From Corallochytrium limacisporum (lineage: Eukaryota > Opisthokonta), in assembly GCA_002811645.1 (NCBI GenBank), contig PDIP01000163.1, forward strand, positions 1 to 34,735: a stretch of 34,735 nucleotides of DNA, written 5' to 3'. A program made the translations under genes and the position numbers. The notes beneath the pieces are model-generated. The model did not search any database. It was given only the letters and a program-made list of their open reading frames with translations, and was not told where the DNA came from. Positions 19,420 through 27,641 of this stretch are shown piece by piece (the stretch's first letter is position 1; each line of letters opens with the position of its first letter).

Positions 19420-20115
19420 ATGTCCTGTCCGCAAAGGTTAAGAATCACAATCGAGGCGCCCCGGGGCTATCCCAGGTATGATTTCGAGAGGCATGTATCA
19501 ATAGTTGGAATATGGTATGCCGTTGCCTTTACGGTATCCCTTTTTGCGGGACTCATGCCCCAAATGGGCAGCTTGTCGAAAGCGGATGAGCAACAGTCTT
19601 TGGCAATGGGATTCTGGTCCCTTTGTCACTACACGGGTCAACATGGTGCTGAACAGTCATGCAGTTCCCTAAATGCCAACTGCGAGGTCACCTTTGATCA
19701 CCATGATTACTTCATCTTTCAAAAGAAGGTACCAATCATTGACGAGGAGAACTGCTCCCAATGGAATGGATGGCGCTTTGCCTGGTTCTCTTCAGTAATG
19801 ATGCTGCTCTTTAGCAATGTTCTAAATTGCATTGGTGCCTTTAAACCACAATCTACCCTGCTATCCATAGAGTTCATTCTCAGTGCGAGCACCTTCATTT
19901 TGCTCAAGGGGTTAGTTATTCACTGCTTCGTTCTCAACAACCAAGTGCTCTTTGATGCCCTGGAAATGGTTGATGCGGAGGTTCCCGAACTGGCAGCTGC
20001 AGATCTGTCGTTTGGATGGTCATTACCACTCCTTATATTGACGCTTGTTGCGTTATTTTGCGGTCTCTGCGAGCATGTGAAGTTACTAAGAAATGTTCGT
20101 GACCACATGATCTAA
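19420..20115 (+). CDS. Four-TM protein resembling the claudin/PMP22/Sur7 superfamily
   Basis: 231 aa with predicted membrane segments at about 26-46, 119-140, 146-170 and 199-219, and short cytosolic ends. The large first loop (about 47-118) holds GFW-SL-C at 64-69 followed by C81, C88 and C112. The spacing W-x2-C-x(11)-C recalls the W-GLW-C-C signature of claudin, PMP22/EMP and fungal Sur7/PalI proteins, where the two cysteines form a disulphide in the first extracellular loop. Topology and loop placement agree. If correct, this is a plasma-membrane tetraspan in membrane organisation or cell contact. The similarity is motif-level only; another four-TM family is possible. The frame is complete with ATG at 19420 and TAA at 20113. 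Confidence 0.6.
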   Translation: MSCPQRLRITIEAPRGYPRYDFERHVSIVGIWYAVAFTVSLFAGLMPQMGSLSKADEQQSLAMGFWSLCHYTGQHGAEQSCSSLNANCEVTFDHHDYFIFQKKVPIIDEENCSQWNGWRFAWFSSVMMLLFSNVLNCIGAFKPQSTLLSIEFILSASTFILLKGLVIHCFVLNNQVLFDALEMVDAEVPELAAADLSFGWSLPLLILTLVALFCGLCEHVKLLRNVRDHMI

Positions 20116-20214
20116 TTTATCTTTTGTCCTGTATAAGTTATACACACACACATACCCTCACATACATTTAGACATATCCATGTGTACACAGTCAACTTCT
20201 TATTTGATTTATTT

Positions 20215-21765
20215 TCACAAGCGCTTGGACTTCCCTGGACTCTTCGTTGTGTCGCCGTCATTTGTGGACCAAGACCTAGCGGCGTCATCGATTACCAACA
20301 GCGTCGTAATCAAATGCACCATTCCGAAGTATATGAAGCACACGGAATAAAGTAGAACTGTCCACAGATCAGGCAGTCTCTCTGGACTTGGAGCCACTAC
20401 ATGTACGAATGCAAGTAGCAGCATGACTGCAAGATCAATGTAGTGGGTCCATCTCCTTCGGAAACTTGTAGTCAACATGGTCCATACGATACCGAGAGCG
20501 AGCCAAGCAGTAGCAGACCCCTCATACTTAAGCAAGGGAAACATGCTTAGATGTGCAATGGTGGCATACTGGACGAGTAACGCATGCTGGTTCTGCTCAA
20601 ATGTGAGAAGGAGAATGGTGGGCAGCACGACAAAGGCAATGTTCTTCTCGTGGACCTGGAAGCCAAATAGGTAAAACTGCGACGACACAATGAAAAGGCA
20701 CAAGAGGAAGTACTTCTTCCTTGGTTTCAGCACTAGCAAAGCTGTCATTGGGAGAGCCAATGCAGCCACAGAAAGAGTACTCAACCTCGCCAACAACGTA
20801 CGCTCAAACGTTTCTCGCCATTTGATCAGCACGTTCGTGGTGCTCCAGAAGTTGGCCACTTTATCCTCAAACAACCCTCTGTGGAAAGGAAACATGCGTT
20901 CTATGACGGCCGTCATTCCATCTACTCCCCCCACGAACCAAATTGGTGACCAGATCACTGCAAACGTGAAAATAACTCCAAAGGCTAACTGCAGGAAGAC
21001 AGGCCAGCGTACAGTTAGGCTTGCATAATCTATACTGGAGCCTAATCCGTATCCAAAGATCGGAAGTGCATAGTACAGTGACATGTGTTTGAAATTCAAA
21101 GCACATGAGTACATGACTGCACCCAGAAACCACTTTTCGGTTAGGAAGAGTGCGACGGCCCAAATGACTAACCCAAAGGCCATTCCATTGTACTGAAAGT
21201 GAAGGTGATCAATGTCTATGAAAACAGGAGATAGCAGCAACATTGCATTAGTCATCAGCTTCCAACGATTATTTGTTTCTGTCTTTGTCCTGCTGCTAAT
21301 CTGATATGCTTCTGAATACTCCAGTGCAATCGAAAACGCGTGGCATCCTGGAACAAGAACAAGCAAGTCTGTGATCAACGCCGAAATCCTCATGAACGCG
21401 CGCGCACCGTCAGTTTCCATCCCCCGCGAGGAGTGAAGTTCTACGAGCTCTGGGAACGTAAACTTAGCTATGTTACCAAATAGCCAAGCATGATACGCTG
21501 ACAATGGGGGATAGTCAATCCCCCAATAGGACAGATCGTTGTCCTGTGTCTGCACATACCAGTCCTTAAGTGGCAGATTGGAAGTGATCTCCATCCAATG
21601 TCGCTGAGCTTCAAAGTCTCCATATTTTGGAGGTTCTTGGTACCCTGAATGAGGCCATGTGCCTGCAATGGCCTTGATCAAGAAAGAAAACGCGAGAATC
21701 GTTCCATAATCGATGTACTTGTCCCAAAGGGAGTTCCAAGTACTGTCTGATCGCTTGATGATCAT
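20215..21765 (-). CDS. ALG6: ALG6-type dolichyl-P-glucose alpha-1,3-glucosyltransferase
   Basis: 516 aa from the first ATG at 21765; the frame extends 18 bp upstream only from a TTG. This multi-pass ER protein adds the first glucose to the Man9GlcNAc2-PP-dolichol oligosaccharide, using dolichyl-phosphate-glucose, before N-glycan transfer. The lumenal loop after the first TM has the conserved GDFEAQRHWMEIT, where the acidic residue after G is the expected catalytic position in GT-C enzymes. It is followed by LPLKDWY, YWGIDYPPL and LHSSRGMET, which match ALG6 more closely than ALG8. About ten hydrophobic segments follow, and the length fits the family. It is divergent from EMC3 with 475 bp between the starts. 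Confidence 0.92.
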   Translation of the reverse strand: MIIKRSDSTWNSLWDKYIDYGTILAFSFLIKAIAGTWPHSGYQEPPKYGDFEAQRHWMEITSNLPLKDWYVQTQDNDLSYWGIDYPPLSAYHAWLFGNIAKFTFPELVELHSSRGMETDGARAFMRISALITDLLVLVPGCHAFSIALEYSEAYQISSRTKTETNNRWKLMTNAMLLLSPVFIDIDHLHFQYNGMAFGLVIWAVALFLTEKWFLGAVMYSCALNFKHMSLYYALPIFGYGLGSSIDYASLTVRWPVFLQLAFGVIFTFAVIWSPIWFVGGVDGMTAVIERMFPFHRGLFEDKVANFWSTTNVLIKWRETFERTLLARLSTLSVAALALPMTALLVLKPRKKYFLLCLFIVSSQFYLFGFQVHEKNIAFVVLPTILLLTFEQNQHALLVQYATIAHLSMFPLLKYEGSATAWLALGIVWTMLTTSFRRRWTHYIDLAVMLLLAFVHVVAPSPERLPDLWTVLLYSVCFIYFGMVHLITTLLVIDDAARSWSTNDGDTTKSPGKSKRL

Positions 21766-22240
21766 CTTGAGCTTCCATGTCAAGTCAGCTTCTCTTCAAG
21801 CATAGAAGAAGCCGAGAGAGCTATGACTTACGCATGTTATTATTAAAACAAGAACGTTATCTCTTAAAGGGACATTCTGCTCTTGTTGATACTGACAGGC
21901 CAAGGATAAGTCTTTAAGTACGCTTAATCTCCAGAAGAAAGTCCGCGCCAGAGTCTACCCTCCTTGTGAGACTCGACGAAACCAACTATTCCCTTTCCCT
22001 CTCCTCCCGAAATTGGACTCCCGATTACTATGTTAATAGTGCGTGGCAGAAGAGAGCCGGGTGGGCCTCAGTCGGGTTTGTTTAGGGAGCAAACCATAAC
22101 AAAGAGCTGTGGCTGACAGCTACGTATGCTGAACGGTTTCTGCAAGGATGGACAGCTACTTCAATTCAAAACATTCGTCGATTTCAGAAAGTAAGATTGT
22201 TTAAAATAACTTTGGGAACAGTTTTAAATTTTCCTGTAGG
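21766..22240. promoter_or_regulatory. Shared divergent intergenic region, ALG6/EMC3
   Basis: 475 bp separate the start codons of two divergently transcribed ER genes, so the region must contain both promoters or one bidirectional promoter. No canonical box stands out. A possible 5' UTR intron on the EMC3 side is listed separately. Confidence 0.5.
22191..22239 (+). other. Candidate 5' UTR intron of EMC3
   Basis: GTAAGA at 22191 and a pyrimidine-rich TTTTCCTGTAG ending at 22239, with AAATAAC between them, look like donor, acceptor and branch site of a 49-bp intron. The acceptor is one base before the EMC3 ATG. Splicing would not change the protein. The short frame opening at 22148 is not joined in frame to EMC3. 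RNA evidence is needed. Confidence 0.35.
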
Positions 22241-22975
22241 ATGAAAGAGGATATTGTTTTGGACCCGGCCATCCGGGATTGGGTTTTAATTCCCATTGTG
22301 CTCATTACCACTGGAATGGGTATTCTTCGCCATTACCTCGGTCTTCTAACTGGTGCTGGTGGTGCACCTCCTAACCCTATGGCAGACATGATTGAACAAG
22401 GCGATAAGCAGGCACTTGCGAGTAGTCAACTAGTGCGTAATTTTGGCCCACTCATTAGCGAGAAGGGCTTCCAAGGTCGTGTCAAGTACCTTAAGGCAGT
22501 GCTGGGACGGGACCGTGGTGAGGCTGCAAACCCTATGCAGGACCCATCTGCTATGATGAACATGATGAAGGGGCAAATGTCCTTCATGGTTACCCAGTTG
22601 GTCGTTGGTGGTGTGATCAACAGCTTCTTTGCGGGATTCTTGACCACTCAGCTACCCTTCGCGTTAACTTACAAGTTCAAGACCATGTTCCAACGAGGCA
22701 TTGCTCTGGAAACACTGGATTCCAGCTGGGTATCTTCTTTATCATGGTACGTGCTGGTCTTGTTTGGGGTTAGAGGCATGTACACAATCATTTTGGGAAG
22801 CGAAAACACCGCCGACGACACCAAGCAGATGCAGCAGATGCAACAGGGAGGTGGGAATCAGGACCCCACCAAGGCCATCAAGGCTGAAGTAGAAAATCTG
22901 GCCCTTGCGGAGTACAGTTGCGGCCTTGAACGAGTGGAGCAGGAACTCTTGGACCAGTACAAGAAGTCAGCATAA
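22241..22975 (+). CDS. EMC3: ER membrane protein complex subunit 3
   Basis: 244 aa. It is a core subunit of the EMC insertase, related to Oxa1/YidC/GET1, which inserts tail-anchored and multipass proteins into the ER membrane. The start is typical for the family: an acidic/hydrophobic stretch LDPAIRDWVLIPIVLIT, then the first TM ending in ILRHYLG. A cytosolic coiled segment with LVRNFGPLI follows, then MMNMMKGQMSFMVTQLVVGG, and two further TMs with FPL-like loops (FALTYKFKTMFQRGI and SSWVSSLSWYVL). The C-terminus is cytosolic and charged. Length and TM number (three) match EMC3. It is divergent from ALG6. Confidence 0.92.
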   Translation: MKEDIVLDPAIRDWVLIPIVLITTGMGILRHYLGLLTGAGGAPPNPMADMIEQGDKQALASSQLVRNFGPLISEKGFQGRVKYLKAVLGRDRGEAANPMQDPSAMMNMMKGQMSFMVTQLVVGGVINSFFAGFLTTQLPFALTYKFKTMFQRGIALETLDSSWVSSLSWYVLVLFGVRGMYTIILGSENTADDTKQMQQMQQGGGNQDPTKAIKAEVENLALAEYSCGLERVEQELLDQYKKSA

Positions 22976-23059
22976 AGCACATATTGTATAAATCAATCTC
23001 ATTGCAAATAAATGTAACTGTACACAAATTGTGAAACATCATGGGCTCTCGGCTTTGCG

Positions 23060-23572
23060 TTACCGTAAGTAATTCTTTAAATGACATCTTTATGATGCGC
23101 ATGATGAAGGCGATAGTGAGGAAATTCGGATCACGGTGCGCTTTCCCACTGTGCACCAACTCCATATTACGCAGACGTACACCGCCACCCATGAAGTGAC
23201 TCTTGATTTGTTGTGAGGTGTCTCCAGTTGGCTTCCACGTTGCGCATTCGAGCTCAGTGTACCGGATGCAGTAGGAACGTGGCAAAAGCCGTATGAAAAT
23301 AATTCAAATCTCCCATACGAGTCCAAATGCCAAACTTTGCAATAGAATCTGGGCCATCCCTGAATATCGCTCGTCGCGTAGTGGACATCAATTGGATGTC
23401 CAAACTTTGCGATCTCTCCATCAGCAGGCACGTCGGTGTGACTTTGGCCCTCCTCGTCTCCTTCCAGCTTTCTCTAACCTTGCCCTGCAGTAATGCCCTA
23501 CTTGACAAACATATTAGAATCTGGGAAACCGACACCGTCTACAATCTCGCCAATAATGTGAAGCTCAGCCAT
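23060..23572 (-). pseudogene. B9D2: B9D2 (ciliary transition-zone B9 protein), broken by two TAG codons and a frameshift
   Basis: From ATG at 23572 the frame reads MAELHIIGEIVDGVGFPDSN and continues to FVK before a TAG (23500-23498). The same frame then gives GITAGQG, a second TAG (23476-23474) and RKLEGDEEGQ. It runs on through HPIDVHYATSDIQGWPRFY, KVWHLDSYGRFELFSYGF and CHVPTASGT. Compared from memory with animal B9D2, the alignment is ungapped and each TAG falls exactly on a conserved tryptophan (the W of KWGI and the W seven residues later). After CHVPTASGT a one-base loss near 23258 moves the match to another frame: ECATWKPTG, HFMGGGVRLRNMELVHSG, then a weaker C-terminus. B9D2 works with B9D1 and MKS1 in the MKS module of the ciliary gate. 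Its 3' end converges on EMC3. It appears to be a young pseudogene; see findings for RNA editing. Confidence 0.85.
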
Positions 23573-25079
23573 GATTGTTGTCCAGGAGGCGGCCGTTCCT
23601 TGCCTACCTTGCTCTCTGCTACTTTTGTCCAATATTTCGGAACATTTCTCCGCTAGTGGACCAAGAGATAAGATTGAAAAAGCATTCCATATCTGAAATA
23701 CTCTTGGCTTCACTTTTATTGACCAAGAAAGCCCTTGTGATGTGGATGCCGTGAGTTCACTTTACACAGCCTGTCTTAGGTCCCCAGAAGCCCCCGTCCC
23801 TGGGGGAAGGGGGGGAGGGCGGTAGGACCGGCGACGACCGCCGGGGAGAACTGAATCAACCGCCCGGCCACCTTTGTCTCCTCTCTCTGTAAATGGGCCA
23901 GCCATGAGCCAATAGTTGAATCCCTTGGCCCTAACTTCGGGTCAACACCCAGAGCAGGAGCTTCAATCTTGCGGAGTACGATGTTGCCAGTCATCGACCG
24001 CCAGCACCAGGGAACTAGTCAGTGCTGCATGTTCGTTTGTACGCTACTGCTGCGCGATGCGTTCGGAAAGTCTTCCCCTGCCTACCGGTCTTGGCCATGT
24101 TCCTTTTGCTTACGGCCACTCCAGCGCGCCAGCAGCGAGGTCGCTTATGCGCACAACGACGAGAAGGGCGACGACGGGGTAACGCGAGGCGGATAAAGTA
24201 AATAATGGCTCACAACCGCCGGGCGAGAGAAAGGCCACTGGGCAAAAAAACTGCTTTCTCTTTTTCTTTTTTTTTTTGATTCACCCGGGGGCCGATGTGC
24301 GGGAAAATTTAGAGCAGTAACCCCCCCCCCCCCCTTCTTCGCTTTTGGTCTCCTCTTCGGCACAACCTCCCGTCTCTGTCCCACTGCACATCTGGCCCAG
24401 GTCCTTTACGCGCCCAAACGGTCCGAGGAGGGGGGGGTTAAGCCGTTCGGACTCTCCGTTTGCGCCCGCCGCCCCCCCCCTTTCGGAGTGCAGGTGCACA
24501 GTGGGGAACGGAACAAGGAGCCACTGTCTTCACACACGGAGAACCAGGAACAGCAAATGGAAGCGTCGAGGTTGGATTGCGATCCGGTTTCTGGTACTTA
24601 GAGACCAAGACAAGCCCAAGATCATACCAATACATCACCTGGTACGTTTCACAACTGTTGACTCTCGGAACAACCTGTTTCGCGTGGTGATTGGATCTGC
24701 CAAGACTGTCACAAACCACTCTACGGTACCCTAACTTGTCACATTTTCAAAGAAAACGATCTAACTATGTCAACTTTACTTTATATGGCGCAAATGTTTC
24801 TTTTCGGAAACCCAGACAATGACCAGGAGAATACTGCTTCCGACAACGTCAGGTTACTCGTGTATAAAATCATTCGGTATCTGCAAGATACGATGTGTCA
24901 GTAAGCCAACACGGCTTTGTCAGAAAATTGCATAGAAGTCACAGGTTTTGTTAACCACAGAAATAAAGTCCTTCACCTTTTTCGCATGTGTTTGTAACTA
25001 AGTACGCTGTACCGTAGGTCCTGTATTCGCCCTGCAGTCCCTCAATGAACGTTGTTGTGTGTGAAACTATCTTCAAACT
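23573..25079. other. 1.5 kb intergenic region
   Basis: Contains G-rich DNA near 23801-23818, a C14 run (24321-24334), a G8 run (24430-24437) and a C9 run (24472-24480). A minus-strand frame at 23776-23994 has non-repetitive composition but no domain I recognise. No RNA gene is seen. Confidence 0.5.
24321..24334. repeat. Poly-C tract (14 C)
   Basis: The longest uninterrupted C run in the window, followed within 150 bp by G8 and C9 runs. Confidence 0.85.
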
Positions 25080-27641
25080 CTACCTTCCAGGCTGATAACC
25101 ACCCTGGGGGGGAGGCTGATATCCTCCCTGGGGTGGAGGACGGTATCCACCTTGGCCCTGAGACTGGTAGGGTGGGTAACCTCCCTGAGGCGCGTAGCCT
25201 TGGGGCGGCGCTTGCTGTTGATAGCCGCCCTGAGGCGGCTGACCGTAGTAGGCGCCCTGAGGCTGCTGCTGGTACTGTGGGTATGCCTGTTGAGGCTGGC
25301 TGTAGGATTGCTGCGGCTGACCGTAAGGCTGAGACGGCTGACCGTAGGGCTGGGCCGGCTGTCCGTAACCGCTCGGGGCCTGTGACGGTGGAGGAGCCTG
25401 TTGCTGTGATCGGTAACCACTAGGAGGCTGCGAAGGCGGAGGGGCTTGTTGCTGAGACCGATAGCCACTGGATGGTGGTGGAGGCCGCGCAGGAGGAGCG
25501 GCAGCTGCGGCGCTACGTTCCCGGCGCTGTTCAAGCATCTTCTCCATGTCTTCCTTCTCCGTCTTACGTGCAAAGGCGTAATCGCTGCACTTAGACTTGT
25601 GTTTGGCCAGCACACCCGCGAGGTCATTGTAAAACTTGAGCCCTTCTTTCAGGTGGCCCCGGACGGTTGCCCAGGCGGTGTAACCCTGGAACAGGTCGTT
25701 CAGGAAGGCTTCGCGCTTGGCATCAGCAGCATCAGCTTGGTGAGCATTCTGGAAGTCCGAGTTGGCGTTCTGAAGCTGCTGCAACATCTCACTTTCCTCC
25801 TGGATATTCTTCTCAATACGGCCCTTGACATCGTCATACTTCTTAAGTTCCTCCTCAATCACAGCCTCTTCGTTGCCCTTGGACTTGAGGAGCTGGGGGG
25901 CAACATCATCAGTCTCGACAATCTCTTCCATCTCGCGGAGCAGTTGCTCTCGCTGCTCACGCTGGTCATTCATGGAGGCCAGAAGGGCGCAGATGCGATC
26001 GATGGCATTCTGGACGGGAGGTGAGATTGCTGCCTCCTTACCCGAAGGCACCAATTCCTCGAGACGATCTGTGGGCTGCTCCAGCTGCTCGACTTGTGGT
26101 CGGCACTTTTCCATCTTCTTAACCACTGTCTCATCTGCTTCTCGAGCCTTTTCAATGACGCCCTTGTACTGAATCAATCGTTCTTTTAGTTCCTTGGTAA
26201 TTTCACCACTATAGGGCCGCTTCCATTCGCTCATGTAGCGATCCCGACAGGCTTTGTCCTCCTGGTACTCGGCCTCTAAAATCTCCTCGCATTCCTCAAG
26301 GATGGCCAAAACAGCGCCGGAGGCCTGCTGCACCTTGTGGAGCTTGGTCTCTAGACCGGCATAGCCGTCCTTCTCAGTTACTTCGTCGGCCTGGGTGACA
26401 AGATCCGCAGGTAGACCCTTGACCTGCCTGACACTGTCTACCGAAGCCGGCAGTCCCATGCTCTCCATGGTGATGCGAACGAGCTCATACTGCTCGCTAG
26501 ACGCATCCTTGAGTCCCACAGTGACGCGGCGGCGCTTTTCGTCGTAAACGCTGACATTCTTGTTGACCCCGTAAGGCATTAACTTGGCAAACAAAGGTGG
26601 AACTTCCTCTGGAAGGTCAGCCCAGGGCGCGGCATCCGTGGGCTTGACTGTGGACGCCCGATCAATCTGACCCAACTTCTCAATCTCTGGAACAACGTCG
26701 TTATAGATTAGGTTGTTCTCCTTCTCCTGCTCTTTAAGGCGGGCCTCCAGTTTGCTTTTGAGCTGACTGACATCCATCTTGGAGTACTTCATAGCCTTCT
26801 CAGCAGCCTCCAGTTTAGCCATGGCTCTGCGTAGGTGACCCAGACCCTCCCCGTAGCTACCCTTCGCGGCCAGGTCCTCCGCAATTCGCATTGATGCATG
26901 ACACTCCATTTCATTCTCTTTCGCTTCGATTGTCTTGGGGTACGTCTTCTCCAAGTACTTTTTAAGCTCTTCCGTCGCAGAGTACTGACGGCCGGCATCG
27001 CGGTAGTACTCGGCGGCCTGACTGGCTAGCTTCGCCAAAGTTGCCGGTTTCATGCCACTCTCCGCTGCCTTCAGGTAGAAACACTCCTGTGCATAACCCA
27101 GAGCCAATGTGCTAAAGAATTCCAGCACCCCGGCGTGGAAATCACTCAGAGGAGGAGCACCGAGCGCCTTGGCAAGGTCATCCTTCACCAACTCATAGGC
27201 ACCTGCCGCCTTCTGATAAAATTGAGCCGCCAGTTTTACGTCACTCGATACGTGGGTGTGCGCAACGTTAGCGTACAGAGCACCAATGTTATACATCACA
27301 GAGGCCTTCTCGTACTGTATACTTGAACTCTCGTGGGAGTGCTTCCGCTTCAGAGAGTCCGTCCAGTCAAATTTACACTGAGCACCACCCGGTCCAATGG
27401 GTAGACGAGTAGTGATCTGGCAAATTTGTGCGTAGTAAGTCCTGAGGCAGCCAATGCCACTCTTGTGCATCTCTGGGGTCACAATGGTGCGGCGCAGCCC
27501 CTCAATGGAATTGTAGTCATCCTTGAAATCATCACTTCCCACTGCATACTGAGCCGCGATGAAATTCTGAATAGCCTTGCCGATTCCCACGTGCTCTGTG
27601 GTCTTTAATGGAAACTCAAGTTGGCCGTTGTTGGCGGCCAT
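25080..27641 (-). CDS. ALIX/Bro1-family ESCRT accessory protein
   Basis: 853 aa. The BRO1 domain occupies about residues 5-360. It is a boomerang of helical repeats that binds ESCRT-III Snf7/CHMP4; typical blocks include YEKASVMYNIGALYAN and FHAGVLEFFSTLALGYAQE. A helical V-domain (about 365-700) follows, which in ALIX binds YPXL motifs. The C-terminal 140 residues are Pro/Gln/Tyr/Gly-rich, with two near-identical SGYRSQQQAPPPSQ units, then QPYGQP and PPQGGYQ-type repeats. This tail resembles the proline-rich region of ALIX but lacks a clear PSAP. Role: multivesicular-body sorting, cytokinesis and membrane repair. The domain order and length fit PDCD6IP/ALIX or fungal Rim20/Bro1, and I do not separate them. 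The stop is TAG. Confidence 0.92.
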   Translation of the reverse strand: MAANNGQLEFPLKTTEHVGIGKAIQNFIAAQYAVGSDDFKDDYNSIEGLRRTIVTPEMHKSGIGCLRTYYAQICQITTRLPIGPGGAQCKFDWTDSLKRKHSHESSSIQYEKASVMYNIGALYANVAHTHVSSDVKLAAQFYQKAAGAYELVKDDLAKALGAPPLSDFHAGVLEFFSTLALGYAQECFYLKAAESGMKPATLAKLASQAAEYYRDAGRQYSATEELKKYLEKTYPKTIEAKENEMECHASMRIAEDLAAKGSYGEGLGHLRRAMAKLEAAEKAMKYSKMDVSQLKSKLEARLKEQEKENNLIYNDVVPEIEKLGQIDRASTVKPTDAAPWADLPEEVPPLFAKLMPYGVNKNVSVYDEKRRRVTVGLKDASSEQYELVRITMESMGLPASVDSVRQVKGLPADLVTQADEVTEKDGYAGLETKLHKVQQASGAVLAILEECEEILEAEYQEDKACRDRYMSEWKRPYSGEITKELKERLIQYKGVIEKAREADETVVKKMEKCRPQVEQLEQPTDRLEELVPSGKEAAISPPVQNAIDRICALLASMNDQREQREQLLREMEEIVETDDVAPQLLKSKGNEEAVIEEELKKYDDVKGRIEKNIQEESEMLQQLQNANSDFQNAHQADAADAKREAFLNDLFQGYTAWATVRGHLKEGLKFYNDLAGVLAKHKSKCSDYAFARKTEKEDMEKMLEQRRERSAAAAAPPARPPPPSSGYRSQQQAPPPSQPPSGYRSQQQAPPPSQAPSGYGQPAQPYGQPSQPYGQPQQSYSQPQQAYPQYQQQPQGAYYGQPPQGGYQQQAPPQGYAPQGGYPPYQSQGQGGYRPPPQGGYQPPPQGGYQPGR
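25082..25500 (-). repeat. Repetitive Pro/Gln/Tyr/Gly-coding tail of the ALIX gene
   Basis: Imperfect short in-frame repeats encode SGYRSQQQAPPPSQ (twice), QPYGQP-type and PPQGGYQ-type units. The composition (Q, P, Y, G) is prion-like and low complexity. The antisense strand therefore also carries long spurious frames. Confidence 0.8.

Noticed and set aside
23474-23500. Genetic code in which TAG means Trp
   Set aside because: At least three intact genes in the window (Rap-GAP, membrane RING protein, ALIX) end in TAG exactly where their families would be expected to end or taper, and no other gene has internal TAG.
23776-23994. 72-codon minus-strand frame with non-repetitive sequence (MTGNIVLRKIEAP...)
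   Set aside because: It begins with an ATG and looks fairly protein-like, but I recognise no family, and its end runs into a G/C tract. Not enough to call a gene.
25052-26172. Several long frames antisense to the ALIX gene
   Set aside because: They mirror the repetitive Pro/Gln tail and helical regions of ALIX, with no independent evidence of coding.
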